Source: Novosphingobium marinum (GTDB lineage: Bacteria > Pseudomonadota > Alphaproteobacteria > Sphingomonadales > Sphingomonadaceae). Taken from it: DNA of 64,000 bases. Each line of letters opens with the position of its first letter. Positions within the stretch are counted from its first letter, which is position 1. Where the stretch lies: the NCBI RefSeq assembly GCF_013408095.1, contig NZ_JACBZF010000004.1:269516-333515 (forward strand). Reading direction: 5' to 3'. The notes beneath the pieces were generated by a model that saw only the letters and a program-made list of their open reading frames with translations, did not search any database and had not been told where the DNA came from. Position numbers and translations under genes: made by a program. This document shows positions 1 through 9,445 of this stretch, piece by piece.

Positions 1-140
1 AGGGCCGGGTGACCGACCATCGCATCAACCTGACGCTGCATCGGCTGCCCGAGATCCTCGAGGGCCCGGGCCTGTCCGAACTCGTCGACGCGCTGACCGC
101 CGAGGACCAGGCCAAGCGCCTCGCCGCGATGGATGGCTGA
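1..140 (+). CDS. prfA: Peptide chain release factor 1, C-terminal end (partial)
   Basis: The open frame enters from the left edge (first full codon at base 3) and stops at 138-140. It encodes about 45 residues beginning [15 protein letters not shown], which is the conserved C-terminal segment of class I release factor RF1, the protein that reads UAA/UAG and triggers peptide release. The decisive GGQ region lies outside the window. The stop overlaps the start of prmC by eight bases (ATGGCTGA), the usual prfA-prmC coupling, and PrmC methylates the GGQ glutamine of this factor. Confidence 0.93.
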   Translation, partial: GRVTDHRINLTLHRLPEILEGPGLSELVDALTAEDQAKRLAAMDG

Positions 141-975
141 CCGCACGGTAGCGACCGCGCTGCGCGACGCCGCCCTGCAACTGGGCGCAACCTGCGACAC
201 CGCGCGGCTCGATGCGGAACTGCTGATGGCGCACGCGCTGGGCGTTTCGCGCTCCGAGTTGCTCCTGCGCCATGTCCGGGAAGACGAGCCGCCCGGCTTC
301 GCCGCGCTGGTCGAGCGGCGGCTTGGGCACGAGCCGGTTGCGTACATCGTCGGTCGGCAGGAATTCTACGGCCTTCCGTTCGAGGTCGCACGCGGCGTAC
401 TGATCCCGCGCGCTGACAGCGAAACGCTGGTCGAGGCGGCGCTGGCTGCCCGGCCGGATGCCAAACGCGTCCTCGATTGCGGCACCGGGTCGGGCGCGCT
501 GCTGCTTGCCGTCCTAGCGAACCTGCCGGAAGCGGCGGGCGTCGGTATCGATCGCAGCGCGGATGCCCTTGCGATCGCGAAGCGCAACGCCGTGACGCTC
601 GGACTGGCCGACAGGGCGCACTTCGTGCAGGCTGACTGGGAGGCAGCCGGATGGCGGCAGACCATCGGCGGCCCCTTCGACCTCGTCCTGGCCAATCCGC
701 CCTACGTCGAAAGCGACGCCGACCTTGCGCGCTCGGTACGCGATCATGAGCCGGCGGAGGCCTTGTTTGCCGGACCGGAAGGCCTGGACGCCTACCGCGC
801 CCTCGTCCCGCAGGTTCCTGGCCTGCTCGCGGCGGCGGGCCGCGCTTTCTTCGAGATCGGCGCTGCGCAGGCAACGCACGTCGGCAGGATCGCCGCCGAT
901 TCGGGACTTGACTGGCAAATCCATCGCGACCTCGGGGGACGCGACCGCGTCATCGAACTTTCGCACGCGGATTAA
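133..975 (+). CDS. prmC: Release factor glutamine methyltransferase PrmC
   Basis: This 280-residue protein N5-methylates the glutamine of the GGQ motif in RF1 and RF2, using S-adenosylmethionine. An N-terminal helical domain is followed by a Rossmann methyltransferase fold with the SAM-binding run [15 protein letters not shown] (about residues 114-128) and the hallmark NPPY motif in [10 protein letters not shown], which contacts the target glutamine amide. The length is normal for the family. The start is set by translational coupling to prfA. The gene lies upstream of the SAM synthetase metK in the same direction, with two genes between. Recognition is secure. Confidence 0.96.
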   Translation: MADRTVATALRDAALQLGATCDTARLDAELLMAHALGVSRSELLLRHVREDEPPGFAALVERRLGHEPVAYIVGRQEFYGLPFEVARGVLIPRADSETLVEAALAARPDAKRVLDCGTGSGALLLAVLANLPEAAGVGIDRSADALAIAKRNAVTLGLADRAHFVQADWEAAGWRQTIGGPFDLVLANPPYVESDADLARSVRDHEPAEALFAGPEGLDAYRALVPQVPGLLAAAGRAFFEIGAAQATHVGRIAADSGLDWQIHRDLGGRDRVIELSHAD

Positions 976-1213
976 GTTTTTGCTTGGCAATCCGCTTTAT
1001 CGTCCCTAAGCCTAAGGAGAAGCCAGCAGATGGATGGAATTTTTCCCATCGGGCGGCTTTCACTCCAGCATTTGCAGGCGGTCGTGGAAACCATCCGCGT
1101 ACCCGACGCAGGTGTAGGGCCATGACGTGGGTGTGGCGTCGTGGCGGAGTGACATGCGACATGCCGCCGGAATGAACCGGCCGGGCAGTCTGGGGTTTTT
1201 GAGGAAATCATCC
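976..1213 (+). other. Leader region between prmC and the DUF4167 gene, with a possible 31-codon ORF
   Basis: No established gene lies here. An AAGGAGA run near 1014-1020 is followed at 1030 by an ATG that opens a 31-codon frame (to 1125) beginning MDGIFPIGRLSLQHLQ. The ribosome-binding spacing is reasonable, so a leader peptide is possible. GC-rich inverted stretches around 1125-1170 could fold. It could equally be untranslated leader; I cannot tell from one sequence. Confidence 0.25.
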
Positions 1214-1960
1214 TTGAACAGCAATCGTGGAAATAACCGTCGGCGCGGCCGCGGTGGCAACCGTCAACAAGGCAACCAGCCGCAGAACCGGATCGACAGC
1301 CGGGCGCGCGGCAATGCCCCGCAGCTCCTCGACAAGTACAAGAAGCTTGCGCACGATGCGCACCTGAACGGCGATCGCGTACAGGAGGAATACTTCCTGC
1401 AGTTCGCGGACCACTATTTCCGGGTGATTGCCGACGGCAAGCAGCGCCAGGAAGAACAGCGCCAGCGCCGCGACGAGCGCCAGCAGTCGCAGGACGACAG
1501 CGACGACGACGGTAACGACGACCGTGGCGGTGGCAACCGCGGCGGTCGCGACGACGACGATCGCGACGACAACCGTTCGAGGCGCAAGGGCCGCGGCAAC
1601 CGCTCGCGGCGCAACGACGACGACGACCGGTACGACGGTTCCGACGACAACGACGACGACGGCGATGGCGACGAGGATGACGAACGTTCGATCTTCGAGC
1701 CGGCAGAGAATCCGTTCGTTCGCGAGAAGAAGCCTTCGCGCGGGGGGACGAAGAGCGCCCGCAAGCCACGCCGCAAGTCTGACGACGAAGGCGAAGACAG
1801 CGGAAACGGCGACAAAGCCGGCCTCGATCCGTCGGCGCTTCCGCCCGCGATTTCCGACAAGGACGATGGCGAGGCCGAGGAAAAGCCCAAGCGCAAGCGC
1901 GCCACGCGCAAGACCAAGCCTTCCGACGACGCCGACGAGTCGCTGCAGACCGTGAACTGA
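1214..1960 (+). CDS. DUF4167 domain protein, RGG-like and Asp/Arg-rich
   Basis: About 248 residues. The first ~30 are Arg/Gly/Asn/Gln-rich (SNRGNNRRRGRGG-type), followed by the compact DUF4167 block (NAPQLLDKYKKLAHDAHLNGDRVQEEYFLQFADHYFRVI in overview), then about 150 residues of low-complexity Asp/Arg/Gly and Lys/Arg-rich sequence that should be disordered. The family is typical of Alphaproteobacteria and sits after prmC; its role is unknown, although the basic RGG-like N-terminus would suit RNA binding (inference). I chose the TTG at 1214 because GAGGA lies at 1201-1205. In-frame ATGs at 1127, 1154 and 1172 would add residues unlike the family. Confidence 0.8.
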   Translation: MNSNRGNNRRRGRGGNRQQGNQPQNRIDSRARGNAPQLLDKYKKLAHDAHLNGDRVQEEYFLQFADHYFRVIADGKQRQEEQRQRRDERQQSQDDSDDDGNDDRGGGNRGGRDDDDRDDNRSRRKGRGNRSRRNDDDDRYDGSDDNDDDGDGDEDDERSIFEPAENPFVREKKPSRGGTKSARKPRRKSDDEGEDSGNGDKAGLDPSALPPAISDKDDGEAEEKPKRKRATRKTKPSDDADESLQTVN

Positions 1961-2016
1961 AGGACTGGCAGGTTCCTGCCTGACGATAATCCGGCGATGC
2001 GGCGAGATTGCTTGCC

Positions 2017-3672
2017 ATGCCTCGCCCGCGTGTCCAGAACCCGGCGCGCATGCTGACGATCCTGCAGACAGCCCGAAATGGGGTCGCGCGTCCCGCGTTC
2101 ATGGCGCTTGCGCTTGGCGCCGTGGCGGCCTGCGGATTCCAGCCTCTCGCCATCTGGCCGCTGACGATACTGGCCGTTGCCGGCCTGATCGCATGCACGG
2201 CACGGGCACGCGGGACGGGCCATGCCTTCCTGATCGGCTGGGCTTTCGGGCTCGCCCACTTTTCGGTCGGCAACAACTGGATCGCGACCGCCTTTACCTA
2301 CCAAGCGAACATGCCCACCTGGCTTGGCGGTGTCGCAGTCGTTCTGCTGTCGGTGTATCTGGCCGTTTACCCGGCGCTGGCCACTGCAGGCGCATGGCTG
2401 CTCGTCCACCGCCTTGGAGGTTCGGCCCGCGGCTGGCCTTTCGGAATCGCGCTGGCCGCGCTGTGGATCGTGACCGAGTGGCTGCGGGCGTGGATATTCA
2501 CCGGTTTTGCCTGGAACCCGCTGGGTGTCGCGCTGCTCGGCCCATACGATGCGCAGGGACTGGCGCTGCTGCTTCCCTGGACCGGCACGTATGCGCTGTC
2601 CGGCGTGCTCGTGGTCATCGCCGAATTGCTGCGCCAGGCAGTGCTTTCGCTAACCGGCGGCGACAGGCGCAGGCGGCTCGCGCTTCTCATGGCGGCATCC
2701 GCCTCGGCTGCAGGACTCGGCGCACTGATGATCTTGCCCGCGCGATATCTGGAGCCGACCGAGGGCGCGATACGCTACACTCTCGTACAGCCCGACATCC
2801 GGCAGGAATTCATCAACGACGCACGCTTCTACGAGCGGAATTTCTGGAAGGTCGCACGCCTCAGTAGGCCGGAGAAGGAGGGCGAACGACGCGTGGTGCT
2901 ATGGCCGGAATCGGGCATTCCCGACTATCTGCGCGAGGGGTACCCGCCGCATCTCTACCGCCAGTTCACTTTCGCCGGGGATCCCGCCGTTGCGCGTGAG
3001 CGTATCGGCAGGGTAGTCGGACCCTATGCGCTCGTCATGTCGGGCGTGGTAGACCTCGTCATGAGAAACGGCGACGACATCGCGGCGCGCAATACGGTCA
3101 CCGCGATCGACTGGCGCGGCAACATCGTGGCCAGCTACTCCAAGGCGCACCTCGTCCCCTACGGCGAGTACCTCGCACTGCGCTGGCTGCTCGAGCCGCT
3201 GGGAGCGACACGCCTAGTTCCCGGCGCACTCGACTTCTGGGCCGGGCCGGGGCCGCTTACCTACGATCTCGGCGAGTACGGCCGCGTTGCGGTGCAGATC
3301 TGCTACGAAATCATCTTTTCGGGACAGGTCGTCGATCCGGAGCATCGGCCGGACTACATCTTCAATCCCTCCAACGACGGCTGGTTCGGAAGCTGGGGAC
3401 CGCCGCAGCATCTGGCACAGGCGCGCCTTCGCGCCATCGAGGAGGGCCTCCCGGTGCTTCGCGCCACCACCACCGGCATCAGCGCCGTGATCGATGCCAA
3501 CGGCATCGTACGCCACCATATCCCCCGTCACCGCGAAGGCAGGATTGATGGCCGCATCCCCCCGCCGCATGCTCCGACGCTGTTCGCACGCATCGGAAAT
3601 GCGCTGCCGCTGGCGTGGGCCGTGCTGCTCCTGATGGGTTCGACGGTTGCGTTGCGCAGGCGCAAACGGTAG
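2017..3672 (+). CDS. lnt: Apolipoprotein N-acyltransferase
   Basis: Inner-membrane enzyme that adds the third acyl chain to the N-terminal cysteine of lipoproteins, the last step of their maturation. About seven hydrophobic segments fill the first ~230 residues, then a periplasmic nitrilase-fold domain carries the expected catalytic triad: Glu in VLWPESGIPDY, Lys in YSKAHLVPYGEY and Cys in VAVQICYEII. A final hydrophobic segment and a basic tail end the protein. The several lipoproteins in this window are its expected clients. The start is uncertain: ATG 2017 is used, with TTG 2008 and ATG 2050 as alternatives. Confidence 0.94.
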   Translation: MPRPRVQNPARMLTILQTARNGVARPAFMALALGAVAACGFQPLAIWPLTILAVAGLIACTARARGTGHAFLIGWAFGLAHFSVGNNWIATAFTYQANMPTWLGGVAVVLLSVYLAVYPALATAGAWLLVHRLGGSARGWPFGIALAALWIVTEWLRAWIFTGFAWNPLGVALLGPYDAQGLALLLPWTGTYALSGVLVVIAELLRQAVLSLTGGDRRRRLALLMAASASAAGLGALMILPARYLEPTEGAIRYTLVQPDIRQEFINDARFYERNFWKVARLSRPEKEGERRVVLWPESGIPDYLREGYPPHLYRQFTFAGDPAVARERIGRVVGPYALVMSGVVDLVMRNGDDIAARNTVTAIDWRGNIVASYSKAHLVPYGEYLALRWLLEPLGATRLVPGALDFWAGPGPLTYDLGEYGRVAVQICYEIIFSGQVVDPEHRPDYIFNPSNDGWFGSWGPPQHLAQARLRAIEEGLPVLRATTTGISAVIDANGIVRHHIPRHREGRIDGRIPPPHAPTLFARIGNALPLAWAVLLLMGSTVALRRRKR

Positions 3673-3683
3673 ACGAGCACCTG

Positions 3684-3704
3684 ACATAAAGATTCCTTTA
3701 TATG
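3684..3704 (+). promoter_or_regulatory. Palindromic operator upstream of metK
   Basis: The 44-base gap before metK contains ATAAAG-ATTC-CTTTAT (3686-3701), a perfect 6-base inverted repeat with further partial symmetry outward. It sits 13 bases before the ribosome-binding site. Methionine-cycle genes of Proteobacteria are known to be controlled by ArsR-family SahR/SamR-type regulators through short AT-rich palindromes, so this is most simply a repressor site. The regulator itself is not in the window. Confidence 0.55.
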
Positions 3705-3716
3705 ACAGGATGAGCA

Positions 3717-4967
3717 ATGCGCACCGATTATCTCTTCACGTCCGAAAGCGTCTCCGAAGGGCATCCGGACAAGGTTTCCGACCAGATTTCCGACGCAATC
3801 GTCGATCTGTTCCTGTCGAAGGATCCCGAAGCCCGCGTCGCGTGCGAAACGCTGACGACCACGGACCGCGTCGTTCTCGCCGGGGAAGTTCGCGGCAAGG
3901 GCATGATCGATACCGAGGGCAACTGGGAGCCTGGCGCGTTCGAGGAAATTGCCAATGTCGTGCGTAACGTGGTCAAGGACATCGGCTACGAGCAGACAGG
4001 CTTCCACTGGAAAAACCTGAAGTTCGAGAACCACCTGCACCCGCAGAGCGCCGACATCGCGCAGGGCGTCGATTCGGCTGGCAACAAGGACGAGGGCGCG
4101 GGCGACCAGGGCATCATGTTCGGCTATGCCAGCGACGAGACCGACGACCTGATGCCCGCGACTCTCGATTACAGCCACAAGATCCTGCACAAGATGGCCG
4201 CAGACCGCCACTCGGGCGCGGCGCCGTTCCTCGAACCCGACGCCAAGAGCCAGGTCACGCTGCGCTATCGCAATGGCAAGCCGGTCGCTGCGACGGCCAT
4301 TGTCGTCTCCACGCAGCACGCCGTGGATTACTGCGAGCCCTGGCAGAAGGACGGGAAATCTGGCGGCGACACCGCGAAATACGCCGAGCTCCGCGAATAC
4401 GTGAAGGGAGCGATCGCGTCCGTCATCCCGGCCGAACTGCTCAGCGACGAGACCGTCTACCACATCAACCCGACCGGCAAGTTCGAGATCGGCGGGCCGG
4501 ACGGCGACGCGGGCCTCACCGGTCGCAAGATCATCGTCGATACCTATGGCGGTGCAGCACCGCACGGAGGTGGAGCGTTTTCGGGCAAGGACCCGACCAA
4601 GGTCGACCGCTCGGCCGCCTACGTCACTCGCTATATCGCGAAGAACATCGTGGCGGCAGGGCTCGCCCGGATGTGCACCATCCAGGTGTCCTACGCGATC
4701 GGCGTGTCCGAACCGCTCTCGCTCTACGTCGATACCAGCGGCACCGGGACCGTTCCCGACGAGAAGATCGAGGCGGCGATCTGGGCCGTCGCCAAGGCGC
4801 GCCTCGGCGGCCTGACCCCGCGCGGCATCCGTCTCGGCCTGGGCCTCAACAAGCCGATCTATCGGCGTTCGGCCGCTTACGGCCACTTCGGACGCACCAC
4901 GGAAGGCGATTACTTCCCGTGGGAACGCACCGACCTCGTCGACGACCTGAAGGCCGCGATCAACTGA
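3717..4967 (+). CDS. metK: S-adenosylmethionine synthetase
   Basis: 416 residues; makes SAM from methionine and ATP in the cytoplasm. The signatures are intact: [13 protein letters not shown] near the N-terminus, [12 protein letters not shown] (about residue 130) and [16 protein letters not shown] (about residue 280). The protein is somewhat longer than the 384-residue E. coli enzyme because of an insertion typical of alphaproteobacterial MetK. An AGGATGAG ribosome-binding run precedes the ATG. The palindrome at 3684-3704 is the likely control element. Confidence 0.97.
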   Translation: MRTDYLFTSESVSEGHPDKVSDQISDAIVDLFLSKDPEARVACETLTTTDRVVLAGEVRGKGMIDTEGNWEPGAFEEIANVVRNVVKDIGYEQTGFHWKNLKFENHLHPQSADIAQGVDSAGNKDEGAGDQGIMFGYASDETDDLMPATLDYSHKILHKMAADRHSGAAPFLEPDAKSQVTLRYRNGKPVAATAIVVSTQHAVDYCEPWQKDGKSGGDTAKYAELREYVKGAIASVIPAELLSDETVYHINPTGKFEIGGPDGDAGLTGRKIIVDTYGGAAPHGGGAFSGKDPTKVDRSAAYVTRYIAKNIVAAGLARMCTIQVSYAIGVSEPLSLYVDTSGTGTVPDEKIEAAIWAVAKARLGGLTPRGIRLGLGLNKPIYRRSAAYGHFGRTTEGDYFPWERTDLVDDLKAAIN

Positions 4968-5043
4968 ACCGTTCGGGAATCGGGTGACGCGAGGCAGCGT
5001 GCGGGTTAGGATGCTCGCGAAAACACACGGGAGAGCCTCCGCC

Positions 5044-5598
5044 ATGTCACGTATCCGACTTCTCGAACTGTCCGAAATGGACCCCAAGATGGCGGACATC
5101 GCCGTCAACATGGAAAAGATGGTGGGTGACGGCACCGCGATGCGGGCCGTCGCGCACCGACCCGACATCGTCGAGGCCTTTGGCGAATTCTACTGGAAGC
5201 TCCAGATGGAAGGCCTGCTCGACCGCAAGCTGGTCGAGCTCGTGAGGCTCGCCATCGCCCAGATCAACCAGTGCGCCAACTGCCTGCAGTCGCGCTATCA
5301 GGATTCGATCGAGGAGGGCCTGACCGAGGAAATGATCGCCGCGCTTCCGCAAGCGCAGACATCCGACCTGTTTACCGAGCGCGAAAAGGCCGCGATCGAG
5401 TACGCGCAGAAAATGGCGTTCAATCATTTCGACGTCGGCGACGAGGACTTCACGCGCCTGCACCAACACTTCAGCGAGAAGGAAATCGTCGAGCTCTGCT
5501 TCGACGTGGCGCAATTCATCGGCATAGGCCGGATGTTCGCGGTCCTTGACGCGACCAACACCGCTTGCGCGATCCCGACCGCAGTGGCGGCCGAGTAG
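5044..5598 (+). CDS. Carboxymuconolactone decarboxylase/AhpD-like protein
   Basis: 184 residues with the all-helical CMD/AhpD fold. The core is LVRLAIAQINQCANCLQSRY, where the CxxC pair aligns with the redox cysteines of AhpD-like proteins; the downstream His of true AhpD is Arg here, as in many CMD relatives. The substrate is unknown. A GGAGAG run at 5031-5036 supports ATG 5044 over the longer frame starting at 4984. The stop lies one base before the ATG of the EthD gene, so the two are probably co-translated. Confidence 0.85.
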   Translation: MSRIRLLELSEMDPKMADIAVNMEKMVGDGTAMRAVAHRPDIVEAFGEFYWKLQMEGLLDRKLVELVRLAIAQINQCANCLQSRYQDSIEEGLTEEMIAALPQAQTSDLFTEREKAAIEYAQKMAFNHFDVGDEDFTRLHQHFSEKEIVELCFDVAQFIGIGRMFAVLDATNTACAIPTAVAAE

Positions 5599-5599
5599 G

Positions 5600-6307
5600 A
5601 TGGGCGAACGCGTCGGGCTGGCCAAGGCCGCCCTCTACTTCGATGCCACCAACGGGATCGACGCGGCGATTGATGCTGCGCAAGCGCAGGCCGACGAGCT
5701 TGCGGGCACCCTTCCCGGGGGCATAGCCCAACGACTGGCGCGCCGGGTCACCGACATGCCGCTCATCCCTCACCAGAAGGTGATGGCGGACAGTCCCAAG
5801 CCATTCGACATCGCCTACCAGCTGTCTTCGGAAAACGATGCCGATCGCGATGCGATGGTGCTTGCCGTCGCAGCGATGGCGGAAACGATCGCCGCTCATA
5901 TCGACAAGGGTCATGCGGCCGTTCTCGTCGGGCGGGAGATCGCGATCACGCGGGGGGACGGTCCCATCTACAACATCATGCCGCTGCGGGCCCTGCCCGG
6001 CATGACCCACGACGAGTTCATGCACCACTGGTTCGATCGCCACGCGACGCTGGGCGAGGGTGTCGACGGCGTGCGATACCGCCAGAACCACGTCGACTAT
6101 CCGCCTACCGAGGACCTCGCCGCACGGATCGGCCTTTCGTTCGAACCGATGGACGGCCTGACCGAGTCCTATTTCGACAGCGTCGATGCGGCGGTCGAAA
6201 TCCTGTCGCAGGAAACGGTCGCCGTCGATGCGATCGAGGACGAAAGACGCTTCATCCATCACCCCCGGTCGCAGTTCGGCATCTACGAGACGGTGTGGCG
6301 GGCCTGA
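5600..6307 (+). CDS. EthD domain protein
   Basis: 235 residues of ferredoxin-like alpha/beta type. The C-terminal half carries an EthD-like stretch (LPGMTHDEFMHHWFDRHATLGEG) with the conserved FMxHWxxxHA pattern of dimeric alpha-beta-barrel proteins. The first EthD member was required for ethyl tert-butyl ether degradation, but most members have unknown substrates. The start overlaps the end of the CMD-like gene, so both may act in oxidation or detoxification of a common compound (inference). It is convergent with the glutathione peroxidase gene. Confidence 0.82.
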   Translation: MGERVGLAKAALYFDATNGIDAAIDAAQAQADELAGTLPGGIAQRLARRVTDMPLIPHQKVMADSPKPFDIAYQLSSENDADRDAMVLAVAAMAETIAAHIDKGHAAVLVGREIAITRGDGPIYNIMPLRALPGMTHDEFMHHWFDRHATLGEGVDGVRYRQNHVDYPPTEDLAARIGLSFEPMDGLTESYFDSVDAAVEILSQETVAVDAIEDERRFIHHPRSQFGIYETVWRA

Positions 6308-6316
6308 CGGCCCGCC
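6297..6316. terminator. Hairpin between convergent EthD and glutathione peroxidase genes
   Basis: GGCGGGCC (6297-6304) and GGCCCGCC (6309-6316) form a perfect 8-base stem with a 4-base loop that includes the EthD stop codon. There is no following T run on either strand, so it may be a weak bidirectional terminator or an mRNA 3' stabiliser. Confidence 0.4.
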
Positions 6317-6325
6317 AGCGATCGG

Positions 6326-6871
6326 CTACTTCGCCAGTTCGGCCTCGATTGTCTGGACGAGCGCGGGATCGTCGGGCGCCACGGTCGGAGCGAAACGTGC
6401 TGCTACCGTACCGTCGCGCGCGATGACGAACTTCTCGAAGTTCCAGAGGACTTCGGGATCGAGGGTCGGAGCCATTCCGTACCCGCGCAGCTTTTCCCGG
6501 AAGCCGGCAGCATCGCCCTGCTTCAGGGGTTCGGCTTCGATCAGGGCGGCATAAAGCGGCTGCTTGCCCTCGCCGGTGACATCGGCCTTCGAGAACATCG
6601 GGAACGACACGCCGTAGTTCGCCGAACAGAATTCGGCGATCTCCTCGTTCGTCCCCGGCTCCTGCGCGCCGAAGTCGTTGGCTGGAAAGCCCAGCACTTC
6701 GAAGCCCTTGTCCTTGTACTGCCCGTAAAGCTTTTCGAGGCCTTCGTATTGCGGCGTAAGCCCGCATTGCGAAGCGACATTCACCACGAGCAGCACATTG
6801 CCCTTGTGATCGCCCAGGGTGTCGCCGGTCCCGTCGAGGCGGGTCAGCGGAATTTCGGTCATTTCGGTCAT
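6326..6871 (-). CDS. Glutathione peroxidase (cysteine type)
   Basis: 181 residues of thioredoxin-fold peroxidase that reduces hydroperoxides with glutathione or thioredoxin. The catalytic set is visible: peroxidatic Cys in NVASQCGLTPQY (Cys where animal enzymes have selenocysteine), Gln/Asn region in GFPANDFGAQEPGT, and WNFEKFVI. ATG 6871 is chosen because the longer frame to 7048 lies over the scoB C-terminus. Only 11 bases separate it from scoB, so it may be transcribed with the CoA-transferase genes. Confidence 0.93.
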   Translation of the reverse strand: MTEMTEIPLTRLDGTGDTLGDHKGNVLLVVNVASQCGLTPQYEGLEKLYGQYKDKGFEVLGFPANDFGAQEPGTNEEIAEFCSANYGVSFPMFSKADVTGEGKQPLYAALIEAEPLKQGDAAGFREKLRGYGMAPTLDPEVLWNFEKFVIARDGTVAARFAPTVAPDDPALVQTIEAELAK

Positions 6872-6882
6872 CGTCCTCTCCT

Positions 6883-7533
6883 TCAGCTTTCGTACCTGGC
6901 AGTCGTCTTCCCGGCGATTTCCTCGGCAGTGACGCCGGGAGCCATCTCGATCAGGCGGAAAGGCGAATCGTGGTCGGGCCGCTGGAACACGGCGAGATTC
7001 GTGATGATCATGTCGACGACGTTCGTCCCGGTCAGCGGAAGCGTGCATTCGGGAATGAACTTCGGACTTCCGTCCTTGGCGTTGTGATCCATGACGACGA
7101 TGATCTTCTTGACCCCGGCGACGAGGTCCATGGCGCCGCCCATGCCCTTGATCATCTTGCCGGGAATCATCCAGTTCGCGATGTCGCCGTTCTCGGCCAC
7201 CTCCATCGCGCCGAGGACGGTCAGGTCGATGTGACCGCCGCGGATCATCGAGAAGCTCGTCGCCGAATCGAAATAGGACGACTGCGGCAGCTGGCTGATG
7301 GTCTGCTTCCCGGCATTTATCAGGTCGGCATCCTCCTCGCCCTCGTAGGGGAACGGGCCGATGCCGAGCATGCCGTTTTCGGATTGCAGCGTGACCTCCA
7401 TGCCGTCCGGGATGTGGTTGGCGACCAGCGTCGGAATGCCGATGCCCAGGTTCACGTAGAAACCGTCCTGCAATTCCTTCGCGGCGCGGGCGGCCATCTG
7501 GTTCCGGTCCCAGCCGGTACGTTCGGCGGACAT
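6883..7533 (-). CDS. scoB: 3-oxoacid CoA-transferase subunit B
   Basis: 216 residues. Beta subunit of succinyl-CoA:3-ketoacid CoA-transferase, which activates acetoacetate in ketone body and PHB turnover. The active-site glutamate motif of this family is visible as [10 protein letters not shown], and [14 protein letters not shown] is the typical C-terminal half signature. The start overlaps the scoA stop (TGATG), a standard coupling for equimolar subunits. Confidence 0.93.
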   Translation of the reverse strand: MSAERTGWDRNQMAARAAKELQDGFYVNLGIGIPTLVANHIPDGMEVTLQSENGMLGIGPFPYEGEEDADLINAGKQTISQLPQSSYFDSATSFSMIRGGHIDLTVLGAMEVAENGDIANWMIPGKMIKGMGGAMDLVAGVKKIIVVMDHNAKDGSPKFIPECTLPLTGTNVVDMIITNLAVFQRPDHDSPFRLIEMAPGVTAEEIAGKTTARYES

Positions 7534-8240
7534 CAGGCGGTCTCCCTTTCGCGGGTCGTGACGAATTCGATCTTCTTGTCGTAGGGCGCGCCCACGATCA
7601 TGCGCTGGACGAATACGCCCGGCAGGTGGATGCAGTCGGGATCGAGCGAGCCTGTCGGCACGATTTCCTCCACCTCGACGACGCAGACCTTGCCGCAGGT
7701 GGCAGCAGGCACGTTGAAGTTGCGGGCGGTCTTGCGGAAGACGACGTTGCCCGTCTCGTCCGCCTTCCACGCCTTGACCAGCGACAGGTCGGCAAAGATC
7801 CCTCGCTCGAGGATATATTCCTCGCCGTCGAAGACCTTGGTCTCCTTGCCTTCGGCAACCTGCGTGCCGACACCTGTCTTGGTGTAGAAGCCCGGTATCC
7901 CGGCGCCGCCGGCGCGCATGCGCTCGGCCAGCGTACCCTGCGGGCAGAATTCGACCTCAAGTTCGCCTGCCAGGAACTGCCGTTCGAATTCCTTGTTCTC
8001 GCCGACATAGGAAGACAGCATCTTCCTTACCTGCCTGGTGCGCAGGAGCTTTCCGATGCCCTCGTTGTCGATACCGGCGTTGTTGGACGCGAAGGTCAGG
8101 TCCTTGACCCCGCTGTCGCGTACGGCGTCGAGCAGTCTTTCGGGGATGCCGCAGAGGCCGAAACCGCCGGCGGCGATCACGAGGCCGTCGCGCAACAGCC
8201 CGTCGAGCGCGGCAGTTGCGTCCGGGTAGAGTTTTTTCAT
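7533..8240 (-). CDS. scoA: 3-oxoacid CoA-transferase subunit A
   Basis: 235 residues. Alpha subunit of the same enzyme; the N-terminus has the glycine-rich [19 protein letters not shown], and later [22 protein letters not shown] typical of the CoA-binding subunit. ATG 8240 is preferred; an extended frame to 8333 reads through a region unlike the family. It is divergent from the universal stress protein gene; the 193-base gap holds both promoters and a direct repeat of ATGTGCAT (about 8364-8382) of unknown meaning. Confidence 0.93.
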   Translation of the reverse strand: MKKLYPDATAALDGLLRDGLVIAAGGFGLCGIPERLLDAVRDSGVKDLTFASNNAGIDNEGIGKLLRTRQVRKMLSSYVGENKEFERQFLAGELEVEFCPQGTLAERMRAGGAGIPGFYTKTGVGTQVAEGKETKVFDGEEYILERGIFADLSLVKAWKADETGNVVFRKTARNFNVPAATCGKVCVVEVEEIVPTGSLDPDCIHLPGVFVQRMIVGAPYDKKIEFVTTRERETA

Positions 8241-8433
8241 GACTGGGAAGTCTCCCTGAGTGGCGAAAAGGAGCAGGTTGGCGAGACCTCTACCGCCTCT
8301 TGCACGAATTCGATAGGGGGCCGCTGCGGGCATGCACGAGGCCCCGCATCCGCAGGAACTTGATGTGCATCATGTGCATCGCAGTCCGAAAGTTTGATAA
8401 AAGAGCGCTGTCCCGCCTTTGAGGAGAATCACG

Positions 8434-9216
8434 ATGCGCTCGATACTCGTTCATGCAGATCGCCATCCGGGCATGGAAAACCGGTTGGACACGGCGCTGT
8501 CGCTCGCCCGGTTCACGGGCGGCCATCTTACCGTGCTGATCGACACGCCGGTATCGCGCTACGTCGCGATGGACCCGATGGGCGGAAGCTATTTCGCCGC
8601 CGACGCGCTCGAAAAGGCGCTTGCCAACGACGATGCCGACGCCGCCGCCTTCGAAAAGCGGTTGTCGCATGACGACGTGCCGTTCGATCTGGTGCGCTCC
8701 GAATCGGAGCCGGTAGAGGCGCTCGCGCGCTGCGGGCGGCTTGCGGATGCGGTGGTAGTTTCGCGGTCGGCGGGACTGGCGGGCGAACTGGCGCTGGTCT
8801 CGCGCACTCCGGTGCTGTGCGTGCAGGACGACGAACCCTTGCGGTTCCCGCTGACCAGCGCTGCCATCGCATGGGACGGCGGCGACGAAGCCGCGCTTGC
8901 CCTGCGCTCGGCAATACCGATCCTCGGCTCGTGCGCTTCGGTCCATGTGCTGACAGTCGCCGAAAAGCCGGGCGGCTTTCCCGCGACGGACGCGGTCCGT
9001 TACCTGTCGCGATACGGGATCAAGGCCGAGCTCGACGAGATGGTTCGACGGGGCTCGACCGAGGAAACCCTTGCGGCGGCGGTCGGTCGCGCAGGAGCGG
9101 AACTGCTTGTCATGGGCGCTTTCGGCCACAGCCGCATGCGCGAATTCCTGTTCGGAGGAGTTACCCGCTATTTCCTCGAGGAACCCGACGGTCCGGCGCT
9201 GTTCCTCGCGCACTGA
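8434..9216 (+). CDS. Universal stress protein (tandem UspA domains)
   Basis: 260 residues. The C-terminal domain ends with GAFGHSRMREFLFGGVTR, matching the G-x2-G-x9-G-[ST] nucleotide loop of ATP-binding Usp proteins, while the N-terminal half keeps the fold without that loop. Such double-domain proteins are stress-responsive cytoplasmic proteins of unclear molecular activity. GAGGAG at 8421-8426 supports ATG 8434. Confidence 0.87.
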   Translation: MRSILVHADRHPGMENRLDTALSLARFTGGHLTVLIDTPVSRYVAMDPMGGSYFAADALEKALANDDADAAAFEKRLSHDDVPFDLVRSESEPVEALARCGRLADAVVVSRSAGLAGELALVSRTPVLCVQDDEPLRFPLTSAAIAWDGGDEAALALRSAIPILGSCASVHVLTVAEKPGGFPATDAVRYLSRYGIKAELDEMVRRGSTEETLAAAVGRAGAELLVMGAFGHSRMREFLFGGVTRYFLEEPDGPALFLAH

Positions 9217-9415
9217 CCCCTTCGCAGTCGCAATTCCGTTATAGTTCAACGAATTGGATGCGCCGCAGCATGATTCACGATTCAGGTTTCGTAATTCGAC
9301 TTGAATCGGGCGGAAGATTTTTCAGAAAGCCATCCTACAAAGGGATATTCTGCGTCATTTCATCAGCTTAGGTCATGTAGATGCATTTATTGCAACCGGC
9401 GATGTTCATTTCGCA

Positions 9416-9445
9416 CTTGCGAAATAAGTGGCTTTGGGCCATATC
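9416..9445 (+). promoter_or_regulatory. Candidate promoter for a small RNA
   Basis: CTTGCG (9416-9421) and CATATC (9440-9445) are spaced by 18 bases and resemble the alphaproteobacterial housekeeping -35 (CTTGAC) and -10 elements. Its position just ahead of a short non-coding stretch that ends in a strong terminator is the main support. Confidence 0.35.

Noticed and set aside
1490..1680. Tandem CGACGACGAC runs as a repeat array or CRISPR
   Set aside because: These are codon runs for Asp/Arg in the DUF4167 protein, without regular spacers.
3673..3716. SAM or SAM/SAH riboswitch before metK
   Set aside because: The gap is only 44 bases and is dominated by a palindrome; no pseudoknot-like riboswitch layout fits.
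6872..7048. N-terminal extension of glutathione peroxidase
   Set aside because: It overlaps scoB coding sequence and reads as Arg/His-rich shadow; ATG 6871 fits family length.
8364..8382. Direct repeat ATGTGCAT in the scoA/usp gap
   Set aside because: Only two short copies; too little to call an operator without comparison.
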